A DNA stretch of 64,000 nt from Chloroflexota bacterium (lineage in GTDB: Bacteria; Chloroflexota; Anaerolineae; UBA4142; SHND01), in the NCBI GenBank assembly GCA_004295045.1, contig SHND01000011.1:62001-126000 (forward strand). The letters are read 5' to 3'. Both the position numbers and the translations under genes were made by a program. A model generated the notes under the pieces. That model was not told where the DNA came from. It did no database searches and saw only the letters and a program-made list of their open reading frames with translations. Positions 17,612 to 27,193 of the stretch are shown in pieces; within the stretch, counting starts at the first letter, position 1, and the number at the start of each line of letters is the position of its first letter.

Positions 17612-18021
17612 TTCTGACGCAATCGCAACTCGAACAACTCTTTGAGCAAGCGCGGCGCGATGCGCCATACGAAACATGCGGCGTGATTTTTGGCAAAGAC
17701 GGGCGCGCCCAAATCATCCATCCCCTGCAAAACGTTCACGAGCATCCACAAACACGTTACCGTCCCGACGACCAAGAGCTCTTTGCCGCCGTCAATGAAT
17801 TTGAATACAAACAGGGTTACGAATTGCTCGCCATTTATCATTCCCATCCCGCCACGCGCGCGTATCCGTCGAAAACAGACCTCAAGGAAAGTGGTCTCTA
17901 CAACGGCTCGAACGTGATTTTTATTATCATGTCATTGATGAATCCCGACGCGCCCGAAGCGCACGCCTACTTGTTGAACGGCGAAACGATTACGGAAACT
18001 CCATTGAAAGTTATCGAGTGA
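17608..18021 (+). CDS. JAMM/MPN-domain metallopeptidase
   Basis: 137 aa single MPN domain. The JAMM zinc motif is complete: E22, H78-S-H80, S88 and D91 in HSHP...SKTD with exact spacing. Bacterial JAMM proteins of this size usually remove a C-terminal sulfur carrier or process ThiS/MoaD-like ubiquitin-fold proteins. It starts with GTG at 17608, overlapping the glyA stop by 4 nt, so it is translationally coupled. No sulfur-carrier gene is seen nearby. Confidence 0.88.
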   Translation: MILTQSQLEQLFEQARRDAPYETCGVIFGKDGRAQIIHPLQNVHEHPQTRYRPDDQELFAAVNEFEYKQGYELLAIYHSHPATRAYPSKTDLKESGLYNGSNVIFIIMSLMNPDAPEAHAYLLNGETITETPLKVIE

Positions 18022-18058
18022 AAAATTTGCGCGCGCAAATTTCATCGCTCTCTTGCCC

Positions 18059-19036
18059 ATGAACAAACGCGAACGCCTTGACGCTGCCATACACAAACAA
18101 AAAGTAGATCGTCCACCCATCGCGCTGTGGCGGCATTTTCCGATTGACGATCTCGATGCAGAAAAACTGGCGCGGCGCGTCATCGAATTTCAAAACGAAT
18201 ACGATTTCGATTTCGTCAAAGTGACGCCCGCCGCGAGTTACGTTGCCGAGATGTATGGCGGCGAACTGCGCGACGCGGGCAATCGCGAAGGGACGCGCAT
18301 CCACGTCCGCCGCGTGATCAACGATTGGCGCGACTGGAAAAACATCGAGCCAATCACTCTCGACAATCCCGTATTGCAGCGCGAACGCGCCGCAATCCAA
18401 CAGATTCGCGCGGGATTAGGCAAAGAGGTTCCGATCATGCAAACGATTTTTTCGCCGCTCTCTTGCGCACGAACACTGGCGGGTGATCGGTTGATCCAAG
18501 ATTTGCGCGAACATCCGGGCGAATTGATGCACGCGCTCCAGCAGCTCGGCACGACGATGGAACGTTTCGCGCACGAGGCAATTGATGCGGGCGCGGATTC
18601 GCTTTTTCTTGCTACGCAGGTAGCGAGCCGCGATGTTTTGACGCCCCAAGAATCGCGCGCCTTCGGACAGAGCTACAATCTCACGCTCATCAATGAACTG
18701 CACAAATTTGTGGATTTTATTTTGCTGCACATTCACGGCGAAAATATTTATTACGATCACCTTTTCAAATATCCCGTGCAAATCGTGAATTGGCATGATC
18801 GCAAAACCGCGCCGACACTCGCTCAAGGGAAAAATTTATTCGACGGCGCAGTGGCAGGCGGCATTGACGAATGGAAGGTTCTCGCGCAAGGTTCACACAA
18901 TCAAATCCGCGCGCAAATTCAAGACGCGATTCAACAAACCGATGGGACCGGACTGGTTGTTGCGGCGGGCTGCGTGATTCCGATTGATACGCCGGTGGAA
19001 AATATCCGCGCGGCGCGGAAAGCGGTGGAAGCGTAA
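18059..19036 (+). CDS. Uroporphyrinogen decarboxylase (URO-D) family protein
   Basis: 325 aa TIM-barrel protein of the URO-D/MtaA/CmuA superfamily. N-terminal MNKRERLDAAIHKQKVDRPPIALWRHFP is the family start, FDFVKVTPAAS and HIHGEN follow, and the C-terminus has VVAAGCVIPIDTP as in URO-D proteins. The His-Gly and NWHDR stretches resemble methyltransferase-type members (MtaA-like), which act on corrinoid-bound or thiol substrates. True HemE is more conserved in its RPPxWxMRQAG start, which is absent here, so it is probably not HemE. Confidence 0.8.
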   Translation: MNKRERLDAAIHKQKVDRPPIALWRHFPIDDLDAEKLARRVIEFQNEYDFDFVKVTPAASYVAEMYGGELRDAGNREGTRIHVRRVINDWRDWKNIEPITLDNPVLQRERAAIQQIRAGLGKEVPIMQTIFSPLSCARTLAGDRLIQDLREHPGELMHALQQLGTTMERFAHEAIDAGADSLFLATQVASRDVLTPQESRAFGQSYNLTLINELHKFVDFILLHIHGENIYYDHLFKYPVQIVNWHDRKTAPTLAQGKNLFDGAVAGGIDEWKVLAQGSHNQIRAQIQDAIQQTDGTGLVVAAGCVIPIDTPVENIRAARKAVEA

Positions 19037-19038
19037 GA

Positions 19039-20124
19039 ATGCCTCAAGAAGAACTCGGTTACGTCGAATTAGAGTGGACGTGTCAGAACTGCGGCACGCG
19101 CAATCCGGGCACGCGCAAAACGTGCATGTCGTGCGGCGCGGCGATGGGCGCCAAGGGCAAATTTGATTTGCCCGCGCAGCAGGAATTGATCACCGATCAA
19201 GAAAAAATCAAACAAGCGCAAAGCGGTCCCGATGTCACATGCCCATATTGCGGCACGCGCAATTCCGCGAATGCAACGAGCTGCAAGCAATGCGGCGGCG
19301 ATTTGACCGACGCGCAAGCGCGCGGCAAGACGGGTGTGTTGGGCGCGTACGATGATGCGCCGCAGCCCGAAGTGAAATGTCCCAACTGTGGCACGCTGAA
19401 TCCTGCGGGCGCGCTGAAATGTTCCGCTTGCGGCGCATCGCTCAAACGTCCTGAACCGAAAGCAGAGCCCGCTCCGACACCGCAAACGCTCGCCCCAACG
19501 CGCGGCTTGTCTCCGTTATTGATCGGCGGTATCGTCGCGTTATTGGCGTTATGCGCGATAGGCGCATACTTTATTTTTGGGCGCTCATCGCAGTTGGTTG
19601 GAACGGTTTCGAGTACGAGCTGGCAGCGTTCGATTGCGATTATGGCGCTGGTGCCGGTGCGCGATGCGGCTTGGCAAAATCAAATTCCGAGCGATGCCAA
19701 CGTCTTGAGCTGCGAATTGCGACCGCGCCGCTTTTCGGATACGCAGGAACCAAATTCCACCAAAGTATGCGGGACGCCCTACGTGGTTGATCAAGGAAAT
19801 GGCACGGGCAAAGTTGTGCAGGACTGTCAGTATCAAGTGTCGGAAGAGTATTGTTCGTTCACGCGCATGCAGTTGTCGGTAATCAACACGGTCACTGCGC
19901 GCGGCACCGATTTGAATCCCGTTTGGCCCGCCCTCGCGCTGCAAAGCGGACAACAAGAAGGCAATCGCGCTGAAGAATATCGCGTCGTCTTTGAGGCGAG
20001 TGGACAGCAATACTCGTACACGCCGCAGAACGCAAGCGACCTGGCTCGTTTTCCACGCGGCTCACGCTGGAATCTGACAGTGAATGGACTGGGAGGAATC
20101 ACCGCGCTGCAGCCGGCGCAATAG
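19039..20124 (+). CDS. Membrane protein with three N-terminal zinc fingers
   Basis: 361 aa. Residues 13-33 form a RanBP2-like zinc finger (C15, C18, C29, C32). Two zinc ribbons follow (C68, C71, C82, C85 and C114, C117, C128, C131). A P/A-rich linker leads to one membrane helix at about residues 158-180, and residues 181-361 form an extracytoplasmic domain with several Cys. I cannot name the outer domain. The layout, cytoplasmic zinc fingers and an outer sensor-like part, recurs elsewhere in this window. Confidence 0.72.
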   Translation: MPQEELGYVELEWTCQNCGTRNPGTRKTCMSCGAAMGAKGKFDLPAQQELITDQEKIKQAQSGPDVTCPYCGTRNSANATSCKQCGGDLTDAQARGKTGVLGAYDDAPQPEVKCPNCGTLNPAGALKCSACGASLKRPEPKAEPAPTPQTLAPTRGLSPLLIGGIVALLALCAIGAYFIFGRSSQLVGTVSSTSWQRSIAIMALVPVRDAAWQNQIPSDANVLSCELRPRRFSDTQEPNSTKVCGTPYVVDQGNGTGKVVQDCQYQVSEEYCSFTRMQLSVINTVTARGTDLNPVWPALALQSGQQEGNRAEEYRVVFEASGQQYSYTPQNASDLARFPRGSRWNLTVNGLGGITALQPAQ

Positions 20125-20171
20125 TTCGACAAATTGTATCGGTCTCTTTTTGAAAAAAATCCCCCATCCCA

Positions 20172-20200
20172 TTGACACGCCTCTCCGTTGGTGCTACGCT
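20172..20200 (+). promoter_or_regulatory. Candidate promoter of the secreted-protein gene at 20350
   Basis: TTGACA (20172-20177), a 17-nt spacer and TACGCT (20195-20200). The -35 is perfect. It lies 149 nt upstream of the start codon, leaving a long 5' UTR. Confidence 0.5.
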
Positions 20201-20349
20201 CACGCTGACGTGTAGCATTGCAGCTTGCGCGAACTCTATTCTCCCAGATTTTTCTGGTCCTCTTTTCTCGCCGAGCTTGCGACTGTAACGTAAACTTACA
20301 TCTCCCGCCTTATTTTTCTATAACTCTAATTTCATAACAAGGAGAGTCT

Positions 20350-21471
20350 ATGAACCAAAAATTATTTGCGTTCACAATGCTGGTCGCTTTGCTTTCCTTT
20401 TCTCTCGTCACGACGGCGCCATCCGCACACGCCGCGAGTGGTTCTTGCACTGCCAATCCCGGCAGCGCCGCAGTTGGCACGACTTTTCATCTGACGGCGG
20501 ATGGGTTCACGCCCAACACTTCCGTGTGGCTTTACGCGACTGAACCGGATGGGACCGCGTTTTCGGACCCGACGTTCAATGCTTTTGGCGGCACAGCCAA
20601 AGCCAACGCGCAAGGTCAGGTTCAATTTTCGTTTATCACCCGCTTTGATGTCGAAGGCTATACGATCAGCCGCGCCTTTGGCACGTGGACGCTCGTCGTC
20701 CAGGAATTGGGACCGGGCGGCACGACGGTTCATCAAGCCAACTGCACGGTGGTCGTGACTCCGAACGATGATGCGCCAATTAGCGGCGCCGCGCTCACCG
20801 CAACTTCTGTAAACGTGGGGCATGATGTCGCTGTTTCAGGAAGCGGATTCGCGCCAAACGAAATGGTGAATCTTTGGGTCAGTCCGCCTGCGGGTTGCAG
20901 CAGCTTTGCTTTTATCTTGCCCAACGCGCTGCATCACTATTCCGCGTCGAGTGCGTACGCTCAAGCGAGCGTCAAGGCGAATGGCAGTGGCGCGTTCGCG
21001 TATGCCCTGCCTACTTATTCGTTCTATACCTGTTTAGGAGAATGGGCAGTCAGCGCGTACGCGCCGGGAAGTGGGCGTGGCGCAATCGCTTTGTACGAGG
21101 TCAGCGGCAATTCAATCTCCAGCAGCGCGGGATTGACAGTATTTCCAACTGCGGGTTACTCGCGCGGCGACACATTCACTTTTAGCGGTGAAGGGTTTAC
21201 GCCAAATAGTGTCGTAACTTGCTGGATGACGCGCCCGGAAGGCACCACGCGTTCCATTGGTAATTTGCAAGCAACCTCAAGCGGCGCCATTGCTTTCGCT
21301 TTTACAACGGGCTTTGATTTTGAAGGGGACTTTGATGGCAATGGGCAAATGGAACTTTTGCATTACAGCGAAGGGTCTTTGGGTACGTATGCGATGAGCT
21401 GCCGCGACAACACATCCGGTGTGACAGGCGAGACAACGTTCATTTTGAATGGTCTCGTCAGCGATCCATAA
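20350..21471 (+). CDS. Secreted repeat protein of unknown function
   Basis: 373 aa with a signal peptide (residues 1-26, cleavage near AHAA). Three Ig-like units of about 100 aa, each opening with a pattern like AAVGTTFHLTADGFTPNTSVWLYATEPDG, are recognisable at about 36, 150 and 260: TFHLTADGFTPN, DVAVSGSGFAPN and TFTFSGEGFTPN. Such repeats act as adhesin or surface-scaffold modules. AAGGAGAG lies before the ATG. The next gene is a secreted subtilase. Confidence 0.72.
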   Translation: MNQKLFAFTMLVALLSFSLVTTAPSAHAASGSCTANPGSAAVGTTFHLTADGFTPNTSVWLYATEPDGTAFSDPTFNAFGGTAKANAQGQVQFSFITRFDVEGYTISRAFGTWTLVVQELGPGGTTVHQANCTVVVTPNDDAPISGAALTATSVNVGHDVAVSGSGFAPNEMVNLWVSPPAGCSSFAFILPNALHHYSASSAYAQASVKANGSGAFAYALPTYSFYTCLGEWAVSAYAPGSGRGAIALYEVSGNSISSSAGLTVFPTAGYSRGDTFTFSGEGFTPNSVVTCWMTRPEGTTRSIGNLQATSSGAIAFAFTTGFDFEGDFDGNGQMELLHYSEGSLGTYAMSCRDNTSGVTGETTFILNGLVSDP

Positions 21472-21509
21472 ATAGCTGTTTCATTTTTAAGAACAAAGGA
21501 GTTCCTACA

Positions 21510-24113
21510 ATGCACTGGTTCAAACATATCGCTCGTGGCTTGCTGATAGGTAGTCTCGTATTGATTATGCTTGGCGTGCTCGGACACGATGCCGTGTTTG
21601 CACAAGCGGCTAGACGAACGGGCATCGTCGAAGTCAAATTCAAGAATGGGCTGGGAGTTCGCGCGCGCGCGGGCTCATTAACCGGACTTTCGACATCCGG
21701 TGCTTCACAGTTCGCACAGTTGCTACGTACTTTTCCAATCGAGAGCATCACTCCGGTCTTTACACTGTCGAACGCGCAGTTAAATCAATTGCGCCTAAAT
21801 GGCGAACAAAGCAGCGGCAAGAGTTTGCCTGATTTGCGTTTGTGGTTCCGCTTCAAACTCAAACGCGCTGGCGACACCAATGCTTTCATCGCCGAGCTTG
21901 AAAAGATGGATGGGGTCGAAATCGCGCAAGAATTACCTCTACCCGCGCCGCCCGCCGCAACAACACCGGACTTTACTGCCGATCAGGGTTACGAAGACGC
22001 CGCAACCGATGGGATCGGCGCGCGCCTCGCCTGGACTGTTGCCGGAGGAACCGGCGCCAATGTTACGATTTATGATGTGGAATACAACTGGCTTCAAACG
22101 CACGAAGACCTGGATTCAGCCAATGGTGTTACTCTGCTGCTGAATTCCGGTGATTCCAATTCGCCGCCCGGCTTTTCGGGCTGCCCCGCGCCGTGCGATT
22201 CGAAAAATCGTGAACATGGCACGGCGGTGCTGGGCGAATTGATCTCGACGCGCGATTCGATTGGCGTGACCGGCATCGCGTATGATGCTCGCATCGGACT
22301 CGCGCCTGCGAACACCACAAATCTGGGGTACAACCTCGGCAACGCAATCGCGCTCGCTACAGTTGATGCAGGCGCCAACAGCACTCAAGGCGATTTGATT
22401 TTGCTCGAACAGCAAACAGTTGTCTGCGGTTTGGCGGACGGCGCCTTTGGTCCCTCGTACGGTCCGGTCGAAGCGATTGCCAGCGTCAAGAGTGCAATTC
22501 AGACGGCGGTGGCAAATGGCATCATCGTGGTGGAAGCCGCAGGCAATGGTGGTGTAGACCTCGACCAATCAGCGTGCGGCAGCACCTTTTCCACTGCCAA
22601 TGATTCCGGCGCAATTATCGTTGGCGCAGGACAAGCGCCTGCCACGGGGAATGACCGCGAACGCCACGATTATTCTTCCTACGGCGCGACGGTTGACTTG
22701 CAGGGCTGGGGCGGCAGTGTTCGCTCAACCGGCTATGGTAATTTCTACTCGGACCCGGATAATTCTGGTGACGCGACAAAATGGTACACTTCTTTTTCGG
22801 GCACATCTAGCGCGTCGCCAATCGTCACCGGCGCGGCGGCGCTGATGCAAAGCATCGCGATTCAACAAAATGGCGCGCCGATGACACCCGCGCAGATTCG
22901 GCAATTGCTCATCAACACGGGCAGCGCACAGCAAGGTACGACTTCGGAACATATTGGACCTCGCCCAAATCTCGCGGCGGCGATTGCGACCGTACAGAAC
23001 GCGGATGTTTCGGTCAGTCTCAATGACGGTCCTGATCCCGTCATCGCCGGGAACAGCATGACCTATAGCATTACGGTGACGAATCAGGGTCCCGGGATCG
23101 CGCAAAATGTCGTGCTGACAGATTCGGTTCCGGCGAATACAACCTACGTATCATTCAATCAAAACACTGGACCGAGCTTTACCTGCAGCGGCACCAGCAC
23201 AGTTACTTGCAACATCGCTTCACTTGGAAATGGTGTGAGTGCGACATTTACTCTTGCAGTAGATGTCAGTTCCAGCACACCCGATGGCACGATACTGTCG
23301 AACACACCAACCGTATCCGCCGATAACGACAGCAATGCGGGCAACAATTCGGATACGGAAACGACAACGGTAGAAACCAGCGCCGATTTGTTTGTCAGCA
23401 AAACTCACAGCGTTACGGGAGTTGCGGGCGCCGGTCAAGTCGAATGGACGATTACGGTTATCAACAATGGACCGAGTGATGCTGCGAGTGTGTCACTTGC
23501 GGATACTCTCGACGCGACGACCAGCGAGGTTAGCGCTAGTGCGAGCGCGGGCGGCATCTGCAGTGGCGACCCAACTGTGACTTGCACATGGACGACGATC
23601 CCAACGGGACAATCGCGGACGGTGACGATTGTCGCGGATTTGCATCCCGACGCGCTGAACCTGTGCAACGATGCCACCGGTGCAACAGCGACAAACGATC
23701 CCATTCTCGCCAATAATACCGGCCACGATTGCGTGACCGTACCCACCAAATCCGACCTCAGCATCGTCAAGACGTCACAGATCGTCGGGAGCGGGCGCTC
23801 TATTCTTTACACCATCCGCATCCAAAACAATGGACCTTCGGTGGCGCGCAATGTTCGCATGATTGACAAGTTGGTCCAAGCAACCAATCTCAAGTGGATC
23901 AAAACCCCTCAAGGCACATGCAAAGGTGACAAAAACATAAAATGCAAATTAGGGAATGTTGCATTCGACACAGTGATTATTCAGATTCAAGTAGAGGTCG
24001 TTCATTCCGTCGCTAACGTCAAAAACACCGCAAATGTCAAGACCAAAACAAACGATCCCGCCAAAAGCAACAACACCTCTACTGTCAACACCGCGTTGGG
24101 CGGCACGCCCTAA
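21510..24113 (+). CDS. Secreted S8 subtilisin-like protease with DUF11 repeats
   Basis: 867 aa with a signal peptide (residues 1-32). The S8 domain holds the catalytic triad D189 (IYDVEYNW), H236 (REHGTAVLGE) and S433 (GTSSASP). C-terminal residues about 490-860 contain three DUF11 beta-sandwich repeats, each opening like NADVSVSLNDGPDPVIAGNSMTYSI or SDLSIVKTSQIVG and ending with a Cys-rich pair. Such repeats sit on the cell surface. A propeptide-like stretch precedes the protease domain. An outer-surface processing role is likely. Confidence 0.88.
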   Translation: MHWFKHIARGLLIGSLVLIMLGVLGHDAVFAQAARRTGIVEVKFKNGLGVRARAGSLTGLSTSGASQFAQLLRTFPIESITPVFTLSNAQLNQLRLNGEQSSGKSLPDLRLWFRFKLKRAGDTNAFIAELEKMDGVEIAQELPLPAPPAATTPDFTADQGYEDAATDGIGARLAWTVAGGTGANVTIYDVEYNWLQTHEDLDSANGVTLLLNSGDSNSPPGFSGCPAPCDSKNREHGTAVLGELISTRDSIGVTGIAYDARIGLAPANTTNLGYNLGNAIALATVDAGANSTQGDLILLEQQTVVCGLADGAFGPSYGPVEAIASVKSAIQTAVANGIIVVEAAGNGGVDLDQSACGSTFSTANDSGAIIVGAGQAPATGNDRERHDYSSYGATVDLQGWGGSVRSTGYGNFYSDPDNSGDATKWYTSFSGTSSASPIVTGAAALMQSIAIQQNGAPMTPAQIRQLLINTGSAQQGTTSEHIGPRPNLAAAIATVQNADVSVSLNDGPDPVIAGNSMTYSITVTNQGPGIAQNVVLTDSVPANTTYVSFNQNTGPSFTCSGTSTVTCNIASLGNGVSATFTLAVDVSSSTPDGTILSNTPTVSADNDSNAGNNSDTETTTVETSADLFVSKTHSVTGVAGAGQVEWTITVINNGPSDAASVSLADTLDATTSEVSASASAGGICSGDPTVTCTWTTIPTGQSRTVTIVADLHPDALNLCNDATGATATNDPILANNTGHDCVTVPTKSDLSIVKTSQIVGSGRSILYTIRIQNNGPSVARNVRMIDKLVQATNLKWIKTPQGTCKGDKNIKCKLGNVAFDTVIIQIQVEVVHSVANVKNTANVKTKTNDPAKSNNTSTVNTALGGTP

Positions 24114-24133
24114 TTCAATCAAGATTTCCATGT

Positions 24134-24176
24134 GGGCGAGAACCGGCAAATTCGCCGGGCTCGCCCATTTTTTTTG
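24134..24176 (+). terminator. Rho-independent terminator after the subtilase gene
   Basis: GGGCGAG pairs with CTCGCCC, and CCGGC pairs with GCCGG inside, followed by a run of T. The T-rich stretch continues to about 24206 as a 15-nt unit repeated, which is unusual. Confidence 0.85.
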
Positions 24177-24308
24177 TTTTTATTTTTTTTGTTTTTATTT
24201 TTTTCATTCTGCGTAACTCAATGTATATTACGGCACACCCTTTTGATACGGTTCAACGACGATTGCTTTGCCCGCATCCCCGCCGTATCTATCCAGAATC
24301 GAGGTAAC

Positions 24309-25913
24309 ATGACCCAGTTGTTCTCCCGCCCCATCATGCTGCGCGTGTTGTGTTTGGTCGCAGGCGCACTCTTTTTTACATTACTCGTCTTGAGCATCCC
24401 CGTTCAAGCCGCCACCCTTCCGAATGGCTTTAGCGAAACACGCGTGGCGGATGGACTCGGCGATCCCACTGCATTCGCGTTTGCGCCGGACGGTCGCATT
24501 TTTGTCACCGCACAAAGTGGCGCCGTCCGCGTTATCAAGAACGGCGCGCTCCTCTCCACGCCGTTCCTCACCATCACCACCGATAATTCCGGCGAACGCG
24601 GCTTGCTCGGCATCGCGTTCGATCCGGCATTCACGACGAATCAATACGTCTATATCTATTACACTGTGCCCGGTTCTCCGCCGCACAATCGTGTGAGCCG
24701 CTTTACTGCAAGCGGCGATGTCGCGGTCGCCAACAGCGAAGTCGCGCTGGTGGATCTCGAAAATTTGAGCGCGACGAATCACAACGGCGGCGCGATTCAT
24801 TTTGGTCCCGATGGCAAGCTCTACGTCGCTGTCGGTGAAAACGCGAATGCGGCGAACGCGCAAACGCTCAACAATCGTCTCGGCAAAATTCTGCGCGTCA
24901 ATGCGGATGGCACAATTCCAACGGACAATCCCTTTTACAATCAAGCAACCGGGAGCAGGCGTTCCATTTGGGCGTTGGGCTTGCGCAATCCCTATACCTT
25001 TGCCTTTCAACCCGGCACCGGACGCATGTTCATCAACGATGTCGGAGCAGGTTCATGGGAAGAAATCAATGACGGCATCGCCGGATCAAATTATGGGTGG
25101 AACAGCTGCGAGGGTCCTTGCAGTCCGCCCAATGCATCGTATCGCGATCCGCTTTATGCCTATCCGCACAGCGGCGGTTCGATCAACGGCTGCGCGATCG
25201 TCGGCGGCGCATTCTACAATCCTTCGACAACACAATTTCCTGCGGAATATGTTGGCGATTACTTTTTCGCCGATTTGTGCAACGATTGGATTTCACGCTA
25301 CGATCCCAACACGGACACAGCGACCGGGTTTGCCACCGGACTCTCGACGCCGGTGGATTTGGGAGTGAGTTCCGACGGCGCGCTTTACTATCTCATGCGC
25401 GGCAACGGCGGGGAGCTCTGGCGTGTCGCCTACTCGTCGCCACCGCCAACCAACACGCCAACGGCAACGGTGACTGCGACGCCAATTCCACACGGCTTGA
25501 AGGGAAAATATTTCGACAATCCCAACCTCACTGTGGTCAAGCTCAAGCGCGTTGACGCAACGGTGGATTTTGATTTCGGCACTAACCCGCCCGATCCATC
25601 AATGGGTCCCGACACATACTCGATTCGCTGGCGCGGCGCCGTCGTCCCGCGCTTTTCCGAAACCTATCGGTTCATAGTCAAAGCCGACGCGGGCGTGCGT
25701 CTCAGCGTTGATAATGTCACGATCATTGACCAATGGAGCTCGGTGGTGACGCGTAAACATCGCGGCAAGATCACGCTCAACGCGAATCAGAAATACAAAA
25801 TTCTGCTTGAATATAAACATGAGCAAGGTCCGGCGGTGATCCAACTCATGTGGGCAAGCGCAAGCGAACCGCGAGCGATTATTCCGACCGAAGCCCTCTT
25901 TGCCAGATATTGA
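24309..25913 (+). CDS. PQQ-type (glucose/sorbosone) sugar dehydrogenase with C-terminal PA14 domain
   Basis: 534 aa, signal peptide at residues 1-37 (cleavage near VQAA). Residues 40-405 form a six-bladed beta-propeller of the GSDH family, with ATNHNGGAIHFGPDGKLYVAVG, IWALGLRNPYTFAFQPGTG and DVGAGSWEEINDG blade motifs. A P/T-rich linker (PPPTNTPTATVTATP) leads to a C-terminal PA14-like carbohydrate-binding domain (KGKYFDNPNL to the end). GAGGT lies upstream. The protein probably acts on extracellular sugars. It may be co-transcribed with the next gene, whose start overlaps its end. Confidence 0.86.
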   Translation: MTQLFSRPIMLRVLCLVAGALFFTLLVLSIPVQAATLPNGFSETRVADGLGDPTAFAFAPDGRIFVTAQSGAVRVIKNGALLSTPFLTITTDNSGERGLLGIAFDPAFTTNQYVYIYYTVPGSPPHNRVSRFTASGDVAVANSEVALVDLENLSATNHNGGAIHFGPDGKLYVAVGENANAANAQTLNNRLGKILRVNADGTIPTDNPFYNQATGSRRSIWALGLRNPYTFAFQPGTGRMFINDVGAGSWEEINDGIAGSNYGWNSCEGPCSPPNASYRDPLYAYPHSGGSINGCAIVGGAFYNPSTTQFPAEYVGDYFFADLCNDWISRYDPNTDTATGFATGLSTPVDLGVSSDGALYYLMRGNGGELWRVAYSSPPPTNTPTATVTATPIPHGLKGKYFDNPNLTVVKLKRVDATVDFDFGTNPPDPSMGPDTYSIRWRGAVVPRFSETYRFIVKADAGVRLSVDNVTIIDQWSSVVTRKHRGKITLNANQKYKILLEYKHEQGPAVIQLMWASASEPRAIIPTEALFARY

Positions 25914-27186
25914 ACCTGTGACCAGCATCCCCGATGGTTTTGGGCGCGTCGAATCCAAAATAGACGGCATCACCGTATACGCGCCCATCGCGCGCGCGGA
26001 TCAAATCGCATCGCCGCAGAATTTCAAATGTCCGAACTGCGGCGCAACCACAGCATTTGATCCGCGCGCGGCGAGCGTCACCTGCGCGAACTGCGGCTCG
26101 GTGTATGCGCTGCACGCTCAACGGGTCGGACGTGAAGCGGCTGAATTTGAATTTACCGTTGACACCCTGAACAGCGCGCTGCGCGGTTGGGGTGTGACGC
26201 GGCGCGACTTGAACTGCGAGAACTGCGGCGCCACGACTTCGGTCGGACCCACCGAACTTTCGACGACGTGTCCCTTTTGCGGTTCGAATCGCGTCGCGGC
26301 GCGCGCCGCAGTCCCCGATGCGTTTCGTCCGCGCTTTTTGATCCCGTTTCAAATCGAACGCGCGCAGTGCCAAACGCTCGCGCGCGCGTGGCTGCAGCGC
26401 GGCTGGCTTTATCCGCGCGATTTGATGAATATGGCACGCAGCGCCGAGTTCACGGGCATCTATCTCTCGTTCTGGACATTCGGCGCGCGCGTCCGTGCAG
26501 CGTGGCGCGCCCAAGTCGGATACGAACGTCAAGAAAATTATTTTGACGTGAACAAGGCAAAATTCAAGACGCGGACAGTAATAGATTGGCGTTGGGAAAA
26601 TGGAAACATCACCGTGCCATTCGACAATCAACTCGCCACCGCCACCTCCCATATTCCCGCGCGTTTACTGGAACGCCTCAAACCGTACAATCTCGACGCG
26701 CTCGTGACGTACGAGCCCGGCTATTTGGCGGGTTGGCGCGCGCAGAGCTACGAAATCGCTTTGAATGACGCATGGGATCGCGCGCGCGCAGAGATGCGCG
26801 AACAAACGCGTCAAGCCGCGTATGCAGAGATTGATTCGCCGCACGTGCGCGATTTTTCGATGAACGCCTCTTTTGACGATGAAGTGTGGCGTTTGATTCT
26901 CCTGCCCGTGTATCTCACAACCTATCGTTTTCAAAACAAAACGTATCAACTCGTCATCAATGGGCAAACCGGCAAGGTCGCAGGCGACAAGCCGGTGGCG
27001 TGGACAAAAGTGTGGTTGATTGTCGCCGCGCTGCTGCTGCCCGGCTTTGTGCTGGCGGGGTTGGGCTTGGTTCTTGCCGTCGTCGGCGGCGCGCCCCTTT
27101 TCTTAATCGGGGGATTGATTTTCGTCGGCGGCGCGATCATCGCCGTATATCTTTTACAAAAAGCAATGCAGGCGGGGGAGGCGTGA
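25900..27186 (+). CDS. Zinc-ribbon membrane protein
   Basis: 428 aa. N-terminal zinc ribbon at C44, C47, C62 and C65, then a second at C106, C109, C124 and C127. The middle part (Y/W-rich, LLPVYLTTYRFQNKTYQLV) probably forms a beta domain, ending in NGQTGKVAGDKP, a motif shared with the next gene. Two C-terminal membrane helices lie at about 365-425. Function unknown. The start is uncertain: TTG at 25900 overlaps the previous gene's end; a GTG at 25918 is the main alternative. Confidence 0.7.
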   Translation: MPDIEPVTSIPDGFGRVESKIDGITVYAPIARADQIASPQNFKCPNCGATTAFDPRAASVTCANCGSVYALHAQRVGREAAEFEFTVDTLNSALRGWGVTRRDLNCENCGATTSVGPTELSTTCPFCGSNRVAARAAVPDAFRPRFLIPFQIERAQCQTLARAWLQRGWLYPRDLMNMARSAEFTGIYLSFWTFGARVRAAWRAQVGYERQENYFDVNKAKFKTRTVIDWRWENGNITVPFDNQLATATSHIPARLLERLKPYNLDALVTYEPGYLAGWRAQSYEIALNDAWDRARAEMREQTRQAAYAEIDSPHVRDFSMNASFDDEVWRLILLPVYLTTYRFQNKTYQLVINGQTGKVAGDKPVAWTKVWLIVAALLLPGFVLAGLGLVLAVVGGAPLFLIGGLIFVGGAIIAVYLLQKAMQAGEA

Positions 27187-27193
27187 GCAGGCG

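Noticed and set aside
25900..25918. Fixed start of the zinc-ribbon gene
   Set aside because: TTG at 25900 and GTG at 25918 both fit; I kept the longer frame but do not claim it.
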